A stretch of 64,000 nucleotides of DNA from Aulostomus chinensis (lineage: Eukaryota > Chordata > Actinopteri > Syngnathiformes > Aulostomidae): contig JBBMOA010000009.1 in NCBI GenBank assembly GCA_037954235.1, positions 28,759,626 to 28,823,625 of the forward strand, given 5' to 3'. The position numbers and the translations under genes were made by a program. The notes below the pieces were generated by a model that worked only from the letters and a program-made list of their open reading frames with translations, did not search any database and had not been told where the DNA came from. Positions 12,932-26,536 of this stretch are shown in pieces (position 1 is the stretch's first letter; each line of letters opens with the position of its first letter).

Positions 12932-13853
12932 GCTGTGAGTGCACACAGGCACCCACGTGTGCTGTTAGTAGTTTTTAGTGCGTTGCTGTACCTCTCAGCC
13001 TCCTACATAAGCAGTTTATTATTTCATTGGCTGTCGATTTATCGTCGTTAACTGGAGTCTGCAACCATAACAGGAACTTAGAAGTGTTTGTTTCAGTATA
13101 AATGAAGTGTAAATGCACAGAATACATTTTATTTTGAAAATAGCCCAAATGAAGGAAGTTGTTGCACAGGTGAGGAGTGTGGAAAGGCCAGTGGGTGACA
13201 CAGCTGACGAGCTGGACCTTGGTCATGTCTTCATCTCTTTGGAGGAACTTCAGATGACCTGTTGAGGGTCCGAGGTCAGCCAGTGGGGTGTGTGTGTGTG
13301 TGTGTGTGTGATGTGTCATCCTCTAGTCCTTCTTTCAGGTTCCTTCTTTAAACAGTCAGTCAGACTAAAGGTTTGTCGCCATCTGCTGGTTGTGTGTTTC
13401 TTCACCTGCAGAAGTGCTGCTGTTCTGTCTTCTGCCTGAAGATGGCGCCATTTCACCAGATAGTTTAGAAATCAGCTCTGAACCCAAAACCAGTTCAACC
13501 AGAGCAACTGACTTATTTATAAGATTGTTGGAATCACCCCCCAACTATTCTGTTGCGTCTCCTCGGTTCTGCATGGATGGGACGCCATGGAGACAGTCAC
13601 TGTTAGCATTCCCGTCCGCACCGCCACGCTGATACGATCGAGCTGAAGTGGCTACGACAACAAAGACGGCACACAAACTCATCACTCACACATGCAAGCA
13701 CAAATGCACATGAACACACAGGCATATAGAAGACCTGCAGATAAGAACTTGCAAGCAAGCAAGCACACACAAACACACAATTTTGCATTTCTTGCCACAC
13801 TTATAAAATTTTATGTCGAGGTCAATCAACTTTTCATGGATCCTTTTACAAGT

Positions 13854-13856
<3 letters not shown>

Positions 13857-13910
<54 letters not shown>
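13857..13910. repeat. (CA)n microsatellite
   Basis: Pure CA run of about 54 bp. Confidence 0.95.
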
Positions 13911-13912
<2 letters not shown>

Positions 13913-14139
13913 CTCTATCCTTCAAATTAAGATGTCTCTGTTGAAGCAGGAAAAGCTTGTGATTTGATCGCTGTTTTCTCTGAAGTGACAGTGTGATATA
14001 TGAGGGTTAATATGGTGTAATAGTCTGACTGAGGCCGACAGGTCCACGCCTGCACGCTGCCACAGAGAGACGCTCAACTCTGTTTGATGCTATTGTGAGC
14101 ACCGCCACTGGCGCTACAGTCCGTGTGTGTGTGTGTGTT

Positions 14140-14388
14140 CTTGTACTTGCTCCTTTGTGAGGACTAGAATACGTATTTAACCAACCGAGTGAGGACATTT
14201 TAGCTGGTCCTCACTTCTTCAAAGGACCGTTTGAAGGTCAAGACTTGGTTTTTGGGTCGAGGTTAGAATCACGTTCAGGTTAGATTTAGGGTCAAGTTTA
14301 GAGTCAGGCAGTCAGTTGAGATGGTTAGGGGGAGGGGCTAGGGAATGTATTATTTCAATGAAAGTCCTCACAAAGATACAATTACAAG
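14140..14388. mobile_element. Small terminal-inverted-repeat (MITE-like) element between TG repeats
   Basis: The first 26 bases (14140-14165) and the reverse complement of the last 26 (14363-14388) agree at 22 positions; both hold the core TTTGTGAGGACT. The interior has degenerate GGTTAG/TTTAGGGT motifs and GCTAGGGAATGTATTA. (TG)n runs flank both ends. I recall similar sequence as a common fish repeat. There is no coding capacity, and an exact target-site duplication cannot be read through the TG flanks. Confidence 0.6.
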
Positions 14389-14744
14389 GATGTGTGTGTG
14401 TGTGTGTGTGAGTGTGTGTGTGTGTGAGAGTGTTTTAAGGGCATTTAAACTGCTCCTATCAGGAACCCTCAGCTGACTGTTGGGAATCAAAATACAAACA
14501 TTGTTTTTTACGGTTAATGAAAAAAATCTCTTTACCTTCTCCTTGAACAATGATATCTAATCACAGTGAAGGAAGAGAAGAGAGTCCTCCAAAAACGTCA
14601 CAGAACCATCGGCTTCGTTTTCAAACCTGATGTCTGTAGACTGGCGAGATAAACTCCTTGTCGTGGGAGACGCTCACTCACCGCCCCTCACTCCTCCACT
14701 ACTTCCCTGGTTAAACTGCACTGGTACCAAGCACCTGGTCCTCC

Positions 14745-15220
14745 CTGGTGCTGCCGAGGTTCTACCCTGGTGCTGCTGAGGTTCTACCCTGGTGCTGCAG
14801 AGGTTCTTCCCTGGTGCTGCTGAGGTTCTACTCTGGTGCTGCTGAGGTTCTACCCTGGTGCTGCTGCGGTTCTTCCCTGGTGCTGCTGCGGTTCTACCCT
14901 GGTGCTGCAGAGGTTCTTCCCTGGTGCTGCTGAGGTTCTACTCTGGTGCTGCAGAGGTTCTTCCCTGGTGCTGCAGAGGTTCTACCCTGGTGCTGCTGCG
15001 GTTCTTCCCTGGTGCTGCTGCGGTTCTACCCTGGTGCTGCAGAGGTTCTTCCCTGGTGCTGCTGAAGTTCTACTCTGGTGCAGCAGAGGTTCTTCCCTGG
15101 TGCTGCTGCGGTTCTACCCTGGTGCTGCAGAGGTTCTTCCCTGGTGCTGCTGAAGTTCTACTCTGGTGCAGCAGAGGTTCTTCCCTGGTGCTGCTGAGGT
15201 TCTACTCTGGTGCTGCTACC
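14745..15220 (+). repeat. 22-bp minisatellite, about 21 copies
   Basis: Tandem units of the type GAGGTTCTACCCTGGTGCTGCT. Variation is limited mostly to a few positions: TAC/TTC, CCC/CTC, GCTGCT/GCTGCA, GAGG/GCGG/GAAG. Because 22 is not a multiple of 3, all three plus frames stay open and read the same LRFYPGAAEVLPWCC-type peptide; this is not evidence for a gene. Confidence 0.95.
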
Positions 15221-16568
15221 TCACTGTGGTGGTAAGCTCCTCTGTGACTCTGAAGGCTGTTCTGGTGGGGCAAAGTAGTGGCAGGACCAAAAAGCACCAC
15301 CTGGCCCTCCAGGTAGGAGTCGGGTGTGTAGCGAACAACGCCACCCTGTAAACCACCACCCTGCTGCGTAAGCTTCTACACCTGCTTTAAGTGTTACACC
15401 CAGGGGCCCCAGAGCAGAACAAAGATCAGCCTGGGAGCATAGAGACTGGGGCGAGGCACGTGGTCGCAGCCTCCAACCAATCAATCAATCAATCAGTCAA
15501 GTAAATCAATTGGTGCCAAATGTTGGTACCTGATAGTTCAACTGGTAGAGAGTGAAGTCCGTGAGGGGGAGTGTCACCTCCTGCTCCAACCCACAGTCTT
15601 GGTCCTCACACTGACCTCTAGTGGCGGGTGCCCCTCACACCAACCAGCAGAGAAGCCTCTGAAACTCAACGCTCTCAGCTTTCTAGAATATTTCCAGGTT
15701 CCAGGTGTAAATCCGCCCCCTGCGTTTGCTGCTTGTTGTTGTGGTAATGAGGTTAAATTCCATTTCAGTGCTCTAGCATCACGCTGAGCCACATTTTTAT
15801 GTCCTTCATGACTGTTTTGCAGTATTTAAGTGGAGACAAACTCTTACAGCAACACGAGAACATGTAACTTGTTCAATATGACATACATGAATCTGGTGAG
15901 GTAAACTCTCTGCTGCATGACAGAATATTGTGGGTTTCCATGAGTTCTCTTTGGTGACTTTGGGTGTTTTTCTGTTTTAAACAAGACTTTCCAATCCCAG
16001 AGCTTGACGGGTCATCACGGAGGGTCACGTTACAGGAGCGACGCCCCTCCGGCTGCCGTGATGAGCTCAGCACTCGCGGCCCAGGACGGAGCTTCCCTGA
16101 TCTCCATGACTAACCACATCTCCAGAGGCTGACTATTGTCCCTTACAATCACACAGGCAAATACCTCCACCAGCTCAGTCCACTCACCCCCCCCCCCCCG
16201 CATCCTCATCCCCTTACCTCATCCCCCTTACTCCACCTTTCATTCATTCATTCCTTTCCTTTGTACTGTGAGATGCGGAGAGGAAGAGAGTGACGGGGGA
16301 GAGATGGAGGGGGCTGGTGGTGGAGGACCTTTTGTTGGCTTTCAGGTGGTTTCCCATGAAAAGCCAGAGAACACACCTGCCGCCACCAGCAACTCGCGGC
16401 GTCTCACTTGCTTCCGCTGAACACGGCCGAGGTTGGCCTGCTGCTGCCTCAGAGAGGCCTGGACACACAAACACACACACCAGCACATTAGCAAGCACAC
16501 ATAGGTGTGTGCAAACATCAAGACTGGAGAGGCAGGAGAGGGAGCGGAATGATTTCTTGGAGGGGGTG

Positions 16569-16570
<2 letters not shown>

Positions 16571-16600
<30 letters not shown>

Positions 16601-16704
16601 GTGTGTGTGTGTGTGTGCATGCGGAGGCTGATTGCACTCTGTTACTCTGTTCTCTCCCTGAATGGACTCTTCTTGCTGCAAGGAGCTCAGGTAGCTGTGC
16701 GTGC

Positions 16705-16761
<57 letters not shown>

Positions 16762-16937
16762 ATTCCCAGATAGACCCCAGTGAGTGCTCTCAAGTTAGTG
16801 TCAGGTGTCAGGTAGCTACTTGTCTTTGTGTCTTCAAGGCTGCCGTTGCTTGGGTAGTGTTTACAGCCCAGAGAGGAGGAGGACGGGGGGGGAGAGGGGA
16901 AGGACGGCCGACTTTGATCTGATGTAGACTATTCGAT

Positions 16938-16977
<40 letters not shown>

Positions 16978-16982
16978 CGCGC
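16571..16982. repeat. Cluster of three (TG)n microsatellites
   Basis: TG runs at about 16571-16618, 16700-16758 and 16940-16982, the last ending in GCGTGCGCGCGTGC. A poly-C tract lies at 17102-17111. Confidence 0.9.
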
Positions 16983-19900
16983 GTGCAGGAGAATGAACAA
17001 GAAAGAGAAATAACTGCTTACATACTTTTTAGTGGCATTAATGATTGCAACCATGCAAACAGGTGTGTCATGATTAAGGCTGTTTATTCACCCTGACCAA
17101 GCCCCCCCCCCGCTAGCATTTCCGGCATCGTTCCCCTTTATACGCACATTTGCCCTGGTTCCCTTCATTGGCTTCTTTTCCTCTTCGCTTCACCCTCACT
17201 AGCATTCGTTCCCTCCTTCGCTAGCGTTTGTAACAGGGCCGTAACGTCGGCCCTGGAGAAGAGCTCAGTTTGACCGTCTCATCTGGAGACATTGTTGTGA
17301 ACCACCACGAACCTCCGCGACGAGAGCTTTCTTAGTGTGAACATTCTAGTATGAGAATCCAAGTGTAGATGTGCTCCAGACTGCTGCTCAATGATCCTCA
17401 ACACCATCTATTCTATTTCTAACGGCCTCTTAAAATACACGACCTCAAGTTGAGGCTGAATTTCATCTAAATATTCTCAGTTCTTTCAGAGACGAAAACG
17501 ATCAAAATGATTTTGGGAAGCTGAAACATTCCCGCCTTAGCTGTTTCATATGAACTCAAACAATTTGATGGAAATGTGTCAGTGAGTCCAGGAAAGTACT
17601 GCTGCAAGCTCTTCTCAGTCTTCAGGATCTACAATTTGATCAGCGTCACGTCCAAAAGTTGACCGCTGGTTTCTCGTTATATCAGTTACATTTCCAACAC
17701 ACTTCATCAAAACTAGCGTTGCAGCTATTCAGCTAACAAACAGACCAGTGATGCCGGTGGAGGCGATACTGCAGGCAACAGCACAGATGATGAGATGCAA
17801 AGCGAATGTGATAAAAAGTCCTGGTTTTGTGAAGAATTATTCCGCATCCTTGCAGGCAAATAGGGCAGTTAGCATGAACGTTTACTGGAAAAAGAGGCTC
17901 TACGCTAATGTCTCCTTTGACACATGAGACAAACTCTTCGGCTGGAGCTCCAGTCGAGCACCGAACACACTTGAATGTTGTCTCCTGAATGATGTTTCGC
18001 CTGAGTGAAGATCTATGAGAAGCACTGACAAGCAAATACACACAGCAAATGAAAGGCGGCGATAAAGCCCGTCAGAACAGAAGCCATTTCACACAGCGCA
18101 CTTCTAAGGCTGTAATGTGCTCAGCTTGTTTTTATGCTACTTGTGATTTAAGAGACTGAAAAGAGCCTGAGACGGGCAGCAGAACACAGCAGGTTTCAGA
18201 GTAGGTGTGTTTGAGAGCTCCCCCGGGGGCAGACAATTAAAGAGCATTTAGAAAGACGAGAGAGCTCCAAGTGCAGGAAGGGGAGAGGTGGCTAGAACGC
18301 AGGTGTATGACCTGCATGTTTGTGTATCCATTGAAAAGACTTCTATACACGGATGTTCTGTGAGATCACGCACTCCTGCGACCTGCTGCTTTATCTGCCA
18401 AAAGGTAATTGCCTCTGCCGGGGAAAAAAACATCCATAAAATATCACGGACAACGGACAGAGGGAGCAACAACAGACATTCCACTACAAAGAGGAAGAAA
18501 AGGAGAACAGAGAGCGAGCATGAGAGAGGGACCATGTGAAGAACAGCTCTGAAAGAGTTTTTGTGGGGCCGTAACAAAGACCCCTCAGAAAACACAGTGG
18601 CATAGGAATGTTAATTAATTAATGAGAAACTATTCAGCCTACAGAGAATGGTGGAGAAAGAAAGACGGGGAAAGACAGCGACGAGCTGGAGGTATAGCCA
18701 AACTGCGCAGCACGTTGAGAACCAGTTCCCGTTTGCTTTTGCTTTTAAGGCCTTTTTATGCCATAAATTTACATGTTCTGTCCTTCACTTGGCCTCGCAT
18801 GAACATTTGCAGGCTCTGTGTCGAGTGAAGACCTCAGCTCCTCCGGCTGCAGCTCTCAGGCTGTTTGAATTCATCCAGGTGGATCTGAACAGATCTTAGC
18901 AGCCTAAATGTTTGTTACATCTAAGAATAAAATATACACATCGATAGAAAAGTAACCATTTCTTGAATCAGTAATTGTCTCCTTCAGCTTCCGATTGATT
19001 CAGATTTGCTGCTCGAACCTGAAATCTAATGACAGACCACAGCGAAGTCTGCGCTTCTTTTAAGTTGCAAGCCAGTTCCTTCTCTGATTTGTTGTATTTC
19101 AAATATATATAATTATACTGTAGAATGCACCATGACGTGGTTATGCAACATCCCGCGCAGGTGTACAGCACTTAAAGCTCAGTTTTACAACCTATGAAGT
19201 TACATACAACCTGCTGGAGTCGAACAGCTGCTGAATGACTGAAAGCGAATCAGGTGAAGAAAGTTTCTTCAGATGAGGTCCGGACTACTGAGAGTGAGGC
19301 GCTCTCATGGAATTAAGGGGATTGTTTGAGAAGGTGGAGACATGGGAGCACAGAAATAGAGGGAAGCACCGACAGGCTTTTACCTGAGGCAGCTGACACT
19401 CCACGAATCCACCCTCCTCTCCATAGACGGGAGTGTGTGTGTACATGAAATGGATGCACACGCTCCTTTGCGCCGATCACTCACAATCCGGTATTTTCTA
19501 AGGATGTTTATGTGCGTGCATGCATGCATTGCATGCGAGCAGCGTTTCTGTGAGTGCATGATCTCAACAATCCAGCAGCAGAAACCTGAGAAGGTGTGAC
19601 TTACGAGTCATTGGATTCTGCTCTTTCTAGGGACTGAGGGGTGCTGAAGTGTCAGAATTCCAACTTCCTCCAAACAGTCACTCCCAGTCACACACTCTAG
19701 CTCTCCCTCACACACTCTGCTGCCATCATTCTTGTCCCACAGACCCTTTTCCTCTTCTTTCAGCTGTAAACAGTGTGTCTCATTTCCATTCATAAGATCC
19801 CATCTTGTCTCAGAGCACATACAGTATTGCCCCCTCCCCTTCTCAGAATCACTCTCTCTCTTCACATTCAACTTCTAAGCAAAGTAAAACAGGGGCAAAG

Positions 19901-20412
19901 GAAGAGAGGGAAAAGGAGACGGAAGAGTTTGAGAGTCACAGGGCCCCTCCCACTTTCCAGAGATGCTCCAGCCCATCCCTAAATTGGGGGCCAATGAGGG
20001 TAGCTCATTCACAACTCATGCGCTCCTTCTACAATAGGTAAGGAGGGAGAGACAGAAAGAGCAAGGGACATATGCGAGGAGGGAGAGTGTGAGATAGAGG
20101 GGTTGTGTGTTGGGAATAAAGACGATGAGAGAGTAGAGGGAGAGCTCGAGGGGAAAGAAGTTAACCCTTGGGGATGAAGTGGTGACTGAGAGAGAGGGAG
20201 TTAGCAGGCAGAGAGGAAGAGATGAAGAGGTAGGACAAGTGTGGACAGAAGAAGCAGAAGAAGAAGAAGAAGGTGGTCAGAAGCTTTTAAACTGAGGCAG
20301 GTCAGTTCTTAGAGGAGAGGAAAGACTGAGACGTGCTCACTTTTCCTCAGCTGACACCTCAAACATCAGAGCGACCAAGCAGGTGTACACGCAGGCAGGT
20401 GGATAGGTAGAC

Positions 20413-20633
20413 ATGGTGCCTGTGCTTCTGCTTCTCTGCGTGGCTCGAGGAGTTTTGGGTTCTGCTCCTGGAGTCTGGGGGTACGGACGGATCCAGGACA
20501 AGCAGGGATCAGTGGCGAGCATGTGCCCGTCTCCATGCCACTGTGAAGAGGATGGGATCTTCATCATGGTGGACTGCTCAGAGCTGGGACTATCGTCTGT
20601 GCCACCCAACCTCAGCCCTCTCACCACTTACCT
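20413..20633 (+). CDS. lgr6: lgr6 exon 1: signal peptide and LRR N-terminal cap
   Basis: The ATG has a good context (GACATGG). The hydrophobic leader is MVPVLLLLCVARGVLGS, followed by the cap CPSPCHC and DCSELGL. The donor GTGAGT cuts in phase 2 within a Leu codon. Confidence 0.95.
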
Positions 20634-21149
20634 GTGAGTAACACGGCGTAAAGTTGCCAAGGTGTTTTTGGTGTGTTGTCTTCTCCTGCTGCCACTGTTC
20701 ACCCAGGCCTCCTAGAGGTGAGCTGAATGCCTTCATTTTCATGACAACTAATGAAATCCAAGTGCAACGCTTGTGTTAAGAAGATAAGACAAAAACCACA
20801 CAACATAAATGAAAAGATGAGCAGCAGCAGAAAAACCACGCAGTGCACAAGTCAGCAAGAGCTGAGTAGCTTTACGGCACTTTGGTGACTCCTTAAACTT
20901 GATCATCCTTGTCTGTCCTCCAGCTGACTTCTCACCGTACTCCTTCACTTCCTCATTCATCACTCCTCATGTTGTTCCACATGGAAACTCATGTCTTAGT
21001 CTATGAAAGCAGCTCATCCCCACAGATGAAGACCCTCCATTCAAGCTGCCCAGTTACAGTTGTCATCCTTTAAAAAGCAAAACGTGTGTGTGACCAGGAA
21101 ACAGCAGCACAACCGGCATGTGGATAAAAACAGGCAGGGCCAAGTGGGA

Positions 21150-21221
<72 letters not shown>

Positions 21222-21320
21222 ACCACTGAAGCAAAATTACTGGACCACTACTTTCAGTATCAGGTTTCAGACACAGTGTGAGTCTGTGCACATCCAAGTG
21301 TATGTTTGCAAGTGTACCTC

Positions 21321-21374
<54 letters not shown>

Positions 21375-22062
21375 ATGTTAGCATTTGTTTGTGAATGACT
21401 GAGTCTGGCCACAGATGGCTAGAAATGTGTTTAGGTTTAATGAGCACTTTAATGCCCCCCGTATGGATTACACTGCTCTAAGATGTACTGAGGTCGAACC
21501 GTTCAACCAACAGAAACTGCTGGCACGAAACCTGGAAAAACTCATGTAATTGTCTGTTTTCTTTTGTTTGAAAACCTGACAAAATTCTTAGAATGATTCA
21601 ATTTGCGAAGGCTGTTAATACAAATTCATAAATATGAGCTGTGGGCGTGTGTTGGAAAGGTTGGCTGGAGCACATGGGACCCACTGTAAAAATCATTACA
21701 CATGATTATTATCATTCATCAAGTTTTTACTATATTGAGTTGCAGGAATTAAACCCGCTTCACCACCAGGAATTTATAATGGTAATGAGAGAAGCTTTAG
21801 GCGTATATTATGCAAACGACGGGAGATCTGAGCAGTTTCCTATGAGAACCTGCTGCCAGATCTTCCAGAGCTGCTCTGCTACGTAACCCTCCGAGGACGT
21901 ATTAGAGACCCTTTGTGATAACTGATATTGAAGTGATAGAAATCCAGGAAACCGGGTGTGATGGAGCGGTGACTCACTTGGGGATCTATAGGAGAAATGG
22001 AAAGATCAGGCTGCAAAAGAACTCTACTTGAATCCTGCTGTCATGGGCAGCTGTCACAGGGT

Positions 22063-22114
<52 letters not shown>

Positions 22115-22255
22115 CTGTGTGTGTGTGTGTGTGTGTGTGTGTGACTGTGTGTGTGTCTGTATGTGTGTGTGTTTTTGCATAGTTGGGGAAACCACCTGAT
22201 AACCCTCTCATAGGTTCACACACACACACACGCACACACACACACGCACACACAC

Positions 22256-22286
<31 letters not shown>

Positions 22287-22404
22287 GAAAACAATAAACT
22301 TAATGGCAGAGATATTGAACCTGTCAGTCCTCCTCGAAAGAGAAACAGTGATGACCTGAGAGTCTGAATCTACAGCCACACACACACACACGCGCACACA
22401 CACG

Positions 22405-22471
<67 letters not shown>

Positions 22472-23521
22472 ATCATCCACTACAAACACAAGAGTAATTG
22501 TTCATTTCCCCTCGTTACCTAACAGTGGAACTGGACCAATTAGTGAGTTTGAGGGCTGATTTAGAATAAGATAAATAAACTCAGCGACCAACCGCGAACG
22601 CCCACACACAGTCACACAAACACACATACTTAACTGGAGAGGAAGAAGTAGAAGAAGAAGAAGTAGAAGAAGAAGAAATAGAAGAAGGGAATGTGGGGCA
22701 GCAGGAGAGATGCCACAACAAATTAAGATACCACACACAACAATCAGAGATTTCTCTTTTGCTCCGCTGATAAAAATCATCAAAGGTAAACAAACTGCGC
22801 TCCCTAACCCTGCCCACATGTATGCACACACGCAGAGTTGATGGAGCTTGTCAAGCCAGAACACGGCACAGCAGGCTTCAGTTTCTCGTTTCATCCTGGA
22901 GTATGAAAGGTTAGAACAGCGGAGAAGCAGTCCAATCCCCACCAGGATGTGTGTAAGTGTCCAGCACGCCCCGCTGCGCTGCCGCGGCTGGATTAGCCAC
23001 CCAGCACATCCTGGAGGTGCGGAGGTCACAGGGATTTGCTTGAGAACAGTCCACATTACAAACCACATCTAGAGAACACTGTGAAACTCTATGACATCAT
23101 TGGCCCGTGTCATCAGAGAGCCCTTCAAAGTCAGCGCAACTGTACATGCTGTTGCAGCGGAGAGGCCAAGCAAGGCTCTGCTCTCTATTTTCTCGTGTTT
23201 ATTTGCACTCTTGGATGAGGCGGCTGTGTGTAGGTAGAGTCACAGTGGAACCAGCTAAAACGCTCCAGTATGATTCAGGTCGACTCTGCAGAGGAATCTA
23301 ACTTCTCGGAGGTAAATGTGCTCCGAGCAGAGTTGGGAGAGATTTCTGAGAAGAATCATTTCCGTGGGCAACGTATGGAATAAGCTGTCATGTGAGACGC
23401 TTTGAGAGACCTTCTCTTTGATAAGAGATTAGAGAGGAAAGACTGTGCCTGAGGGAGTGTGTCTGAGTGCATGTGTGTTAATGAGTCTTGAGCTGCTGTG
23501 TACAGTATGTACGTTTGCCTG

Positions 23522-23584
<63 letters not shown>

Positions 23585-24205
23585 TGTGCATGTCCTGGGG
23601 TTCTGGTGGTCCAGATCCATACTTCTATCCTTGATAGAGCCTGCTCCTGTGCTGCCATGAGTGGAGCCTCTGTGCTGTCAGTCCAGCCTTCTCCAGCCCC
23701 CGGTAGGACTTCTGGATGTCAGACTCTTCTTCTACCTGGAGGAGATCCCTGCCCTGCTGCACTCGTCCCTCCATGAAGGTTCCTCCTCCTCCTCCTCTGA
23801 GCCAGGTTCCTGCTCCCTGAGGTTTTCACTCAGCAGTTCATCTTTAGGGAGCATCTTCCTGGTGTAGTCCTGGATCTTGGCAGTCTCGTCCTGGTCAGTG
23901 GCTCTGATGCTCACCAGTGCTTGGCCTCCCTGCTGGACTTGGGGTGGAGCCGTCCCTGCACTGTGAGGAGCGTCCTGGTCTGTCAGTGGCCTCCTTCTCC
24001 TCCTCTGGCAGGGCAACGTTTTGATGGCTTGGACCTTCTTCCTCCCACTGTGCTGACTTCCATCCAGCTATCTGTCTATCTCTCTTCCTATCCTCCATCT
24101 ATCTGTCTCTCTTCCTATCCATCTATCCATCCATCCATCTATCATCTATCTATCTATCATCTATCCATCTATCATCTATCCATCTATCTATCCATCTATC
24201 TATCC

Positions 24206-24244
<39 letters not shown>

Positions 24245-24586
24245 ATCTATCTATCTATCATCTATCCATCTATCTATCCATCTATCTATCATCTATCTAT
24301 CATCCATCTATCCATCTATCATCTATCATCTATCCATCTATCATCTATCCATCTATCTATCCATCTATCTATCATCTATCTATCATCTATCCATCTATCT
24401 ATCCATCTATCTATCATCTATCTATCATCTATCCATCTATCTATCCATCTATCTATCTATCATCTATCTATCTATCATCTATCCATCTATCATCCATCTA
24501 TCTATCATCTATCTATCATCCATCCATCCATCTATCATCTATCTATCTATCATCTATCCATCTATCATCTATCCATCTATCTATCC

Positions 24587-24649
<63 letters not shown>

Positions 24650-24807
24650 ATCTATCTATCTATCATCTATCCATCTATCTATCCATCTATCTATCTATCT
24701 ATCTATCATCTATCTATCTATCTATCTATCATCTATCTATCTATCATCTATCCATCTATCTATCCATCTATCTATCTATCTATCTATCTATCATCTATCT
24801 ATCTATC

Positions 24808-24842
<35 letters not shown>

Positions 24843-26063
24843 ATCTATCTATCTATCATCTATCCATCTATCATCTATCCATCCATCTATCCATCTATCA
24901 TCTATCTATCTATCATCTATCCATCTATCTATCCATCTATCTATCATCCATCTATCCATCTATCATCTATCTATCTATCATCTATCCATCTATCATCTAT
25001 CCATCCATCTATCCATCTATCATCTATCTATCTATCATCTATCCATCTATCATCTATCCATCTATCTATCCATCTATCTATCATCTATCCATCTATCTAT
25101 CCATCTATCTATCATCTATCATCCATCTATCCATCTATCATCTATCTTCTATCTATCCATCTATCATCTATCTATCTATCATCTATCCATCTATCTATCC
25201 ATCTATCTATCCATCTATCTATCTATCATCTATCTATCTATCATCTATCTATCGATCTATCTATCTATCATCTATCTATCATCCATCTATCCATCTATCT
25301 ATCCATCTATCATCTATCTATCTATCTATCTATCCATCTATCTATCCATCTATCTATCATCTATCTATCTATCGATCTATCTATCTATCATCTATCTATC
25401 ATCCATCTATCCATCTATCTATCATCTATCTATCTATCATCTATCGATCTATCTATCTATCATCTATCTATCATCTATCCATCTATCTATCCATCTATCT
25501 ATCATCTATCTATCTATCATCTATCTATCTATCATCTATCTATCATCCATCTATCGATCTATCTATCTATCATCTATCTGTCATCCATCTATCCATCTAT
25601 CTATCATCTATCTATCTATCCATCTATCTATAATCTATCTATCATCTATCTATCTATCTATCTATCTATCATCTATCCATCTATCATCTATCCATCTATC
25701 TATCCATCTATCTATCATCTATCTATCATCCATCTATCCATCTATCATCTATCTATCTATCATCTATCCATCTATCTATCCATCTATCTATCTATCATCT
25801 ATCTATCTATCTATCTATCCATCTATCTATCTATCATCTATCTATCTATCCATCTATCTATCTATCATCTATCTATCTATCTATCTATCCATCTATCTAT
25901 CTATCTATCTATCCATCTATCTATCCATCTATCATCTATCTATCTATCTATCTATCTATCCATCTATCTGTCTATCCATCTATCTATCCATCTATCATCT
26001 ATCTATCTATCTATCTATCCATCTATCTATCTATCCATCTATCTATCTATCATCTATCTATCC

Positions 26064-26094
<31 letters not shown>

Positions 26095-26481
26095 CATCTA
26101 TCTATCTATCCATCTATCTATCCATCTATCATCTATCTATCTATCATCTATCTATCTATCTATCCATCTATCTATCTATCCATCTATCTATCCATCTATC
26201 ATCTATCTATCTATCTATCTATCTATCATCTATCTATCTATCTTCCATCCATCTATCTATCATCCCTCCATCTATCTCTTTATATACAAACATATATATT
26301 TTCTTTATTACTATATTTATATTTATATATCTATATTTACTAAATTAGCTCACCTGTCATAAATTTTTACTTGGATTAAATGAATTAGTCACCTTGTCAA
26401 ACTCCTACCTGTTTAAAGCCAAATCCTTCAGCGGCCCTCATTGTGTGTGTCAAAGGAAAAGACTGTGCATTTTTGTGAGCA

Positions 26482-26536
<55 letters not shown>

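Larger units (their letters stand above)
3551..20412. other. Gene-free interval between the divergent SPI-type and lgr6 genes
   Basis: About 17 kb in which I recognise no exon on either strand. It holds many (CA)n/(TG)n runs, poly-C tracts, a SINE-like insertion, a small inverted-repeat element and a 22-bp minisatellite, all listed separately. The two flanking genes are divergent, so both promoters and shared enhancers would lie here. The last 300 bases before 20413 are purine-rich (GAGA-like) and probably include the lgr6 5' UTR. Confidence 0.6.

Noticed and set aside
14745..15220. Tandem units of about 22 bp considered as a CRISPR array
   Set aside because: Units are contiguous with no unique spacers, and the genome is eukaryotic.
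14748..15235. Overlapping open frames rich in LRFYPGAAEVLPWCC
   Set aside because: Same peptide in three frames of a 22-bp tandem repeat.
19510..19545. ATGCAT/TGCATGC palindromic cluster upstream of lgr6
   Set aside because: Short alternating sequence of the CA/TG type; too little to call a regulatory element.
22502..23068. 188-codon minus-strand open frame with a poly-Leu stretch
   Set aside because: The Leu run comes from a GAA/AGA repeat and the flanks resemble no protein; it lies in lgr6 intron 1.
23921..25633. 570-codon plus-strand open frame (I-Y-L-S repeats)
   Set aside because: It is the translation of the TCTA satellite, which has no stop codon in any forward frame; there is no start context, splice signal or unique sequence.
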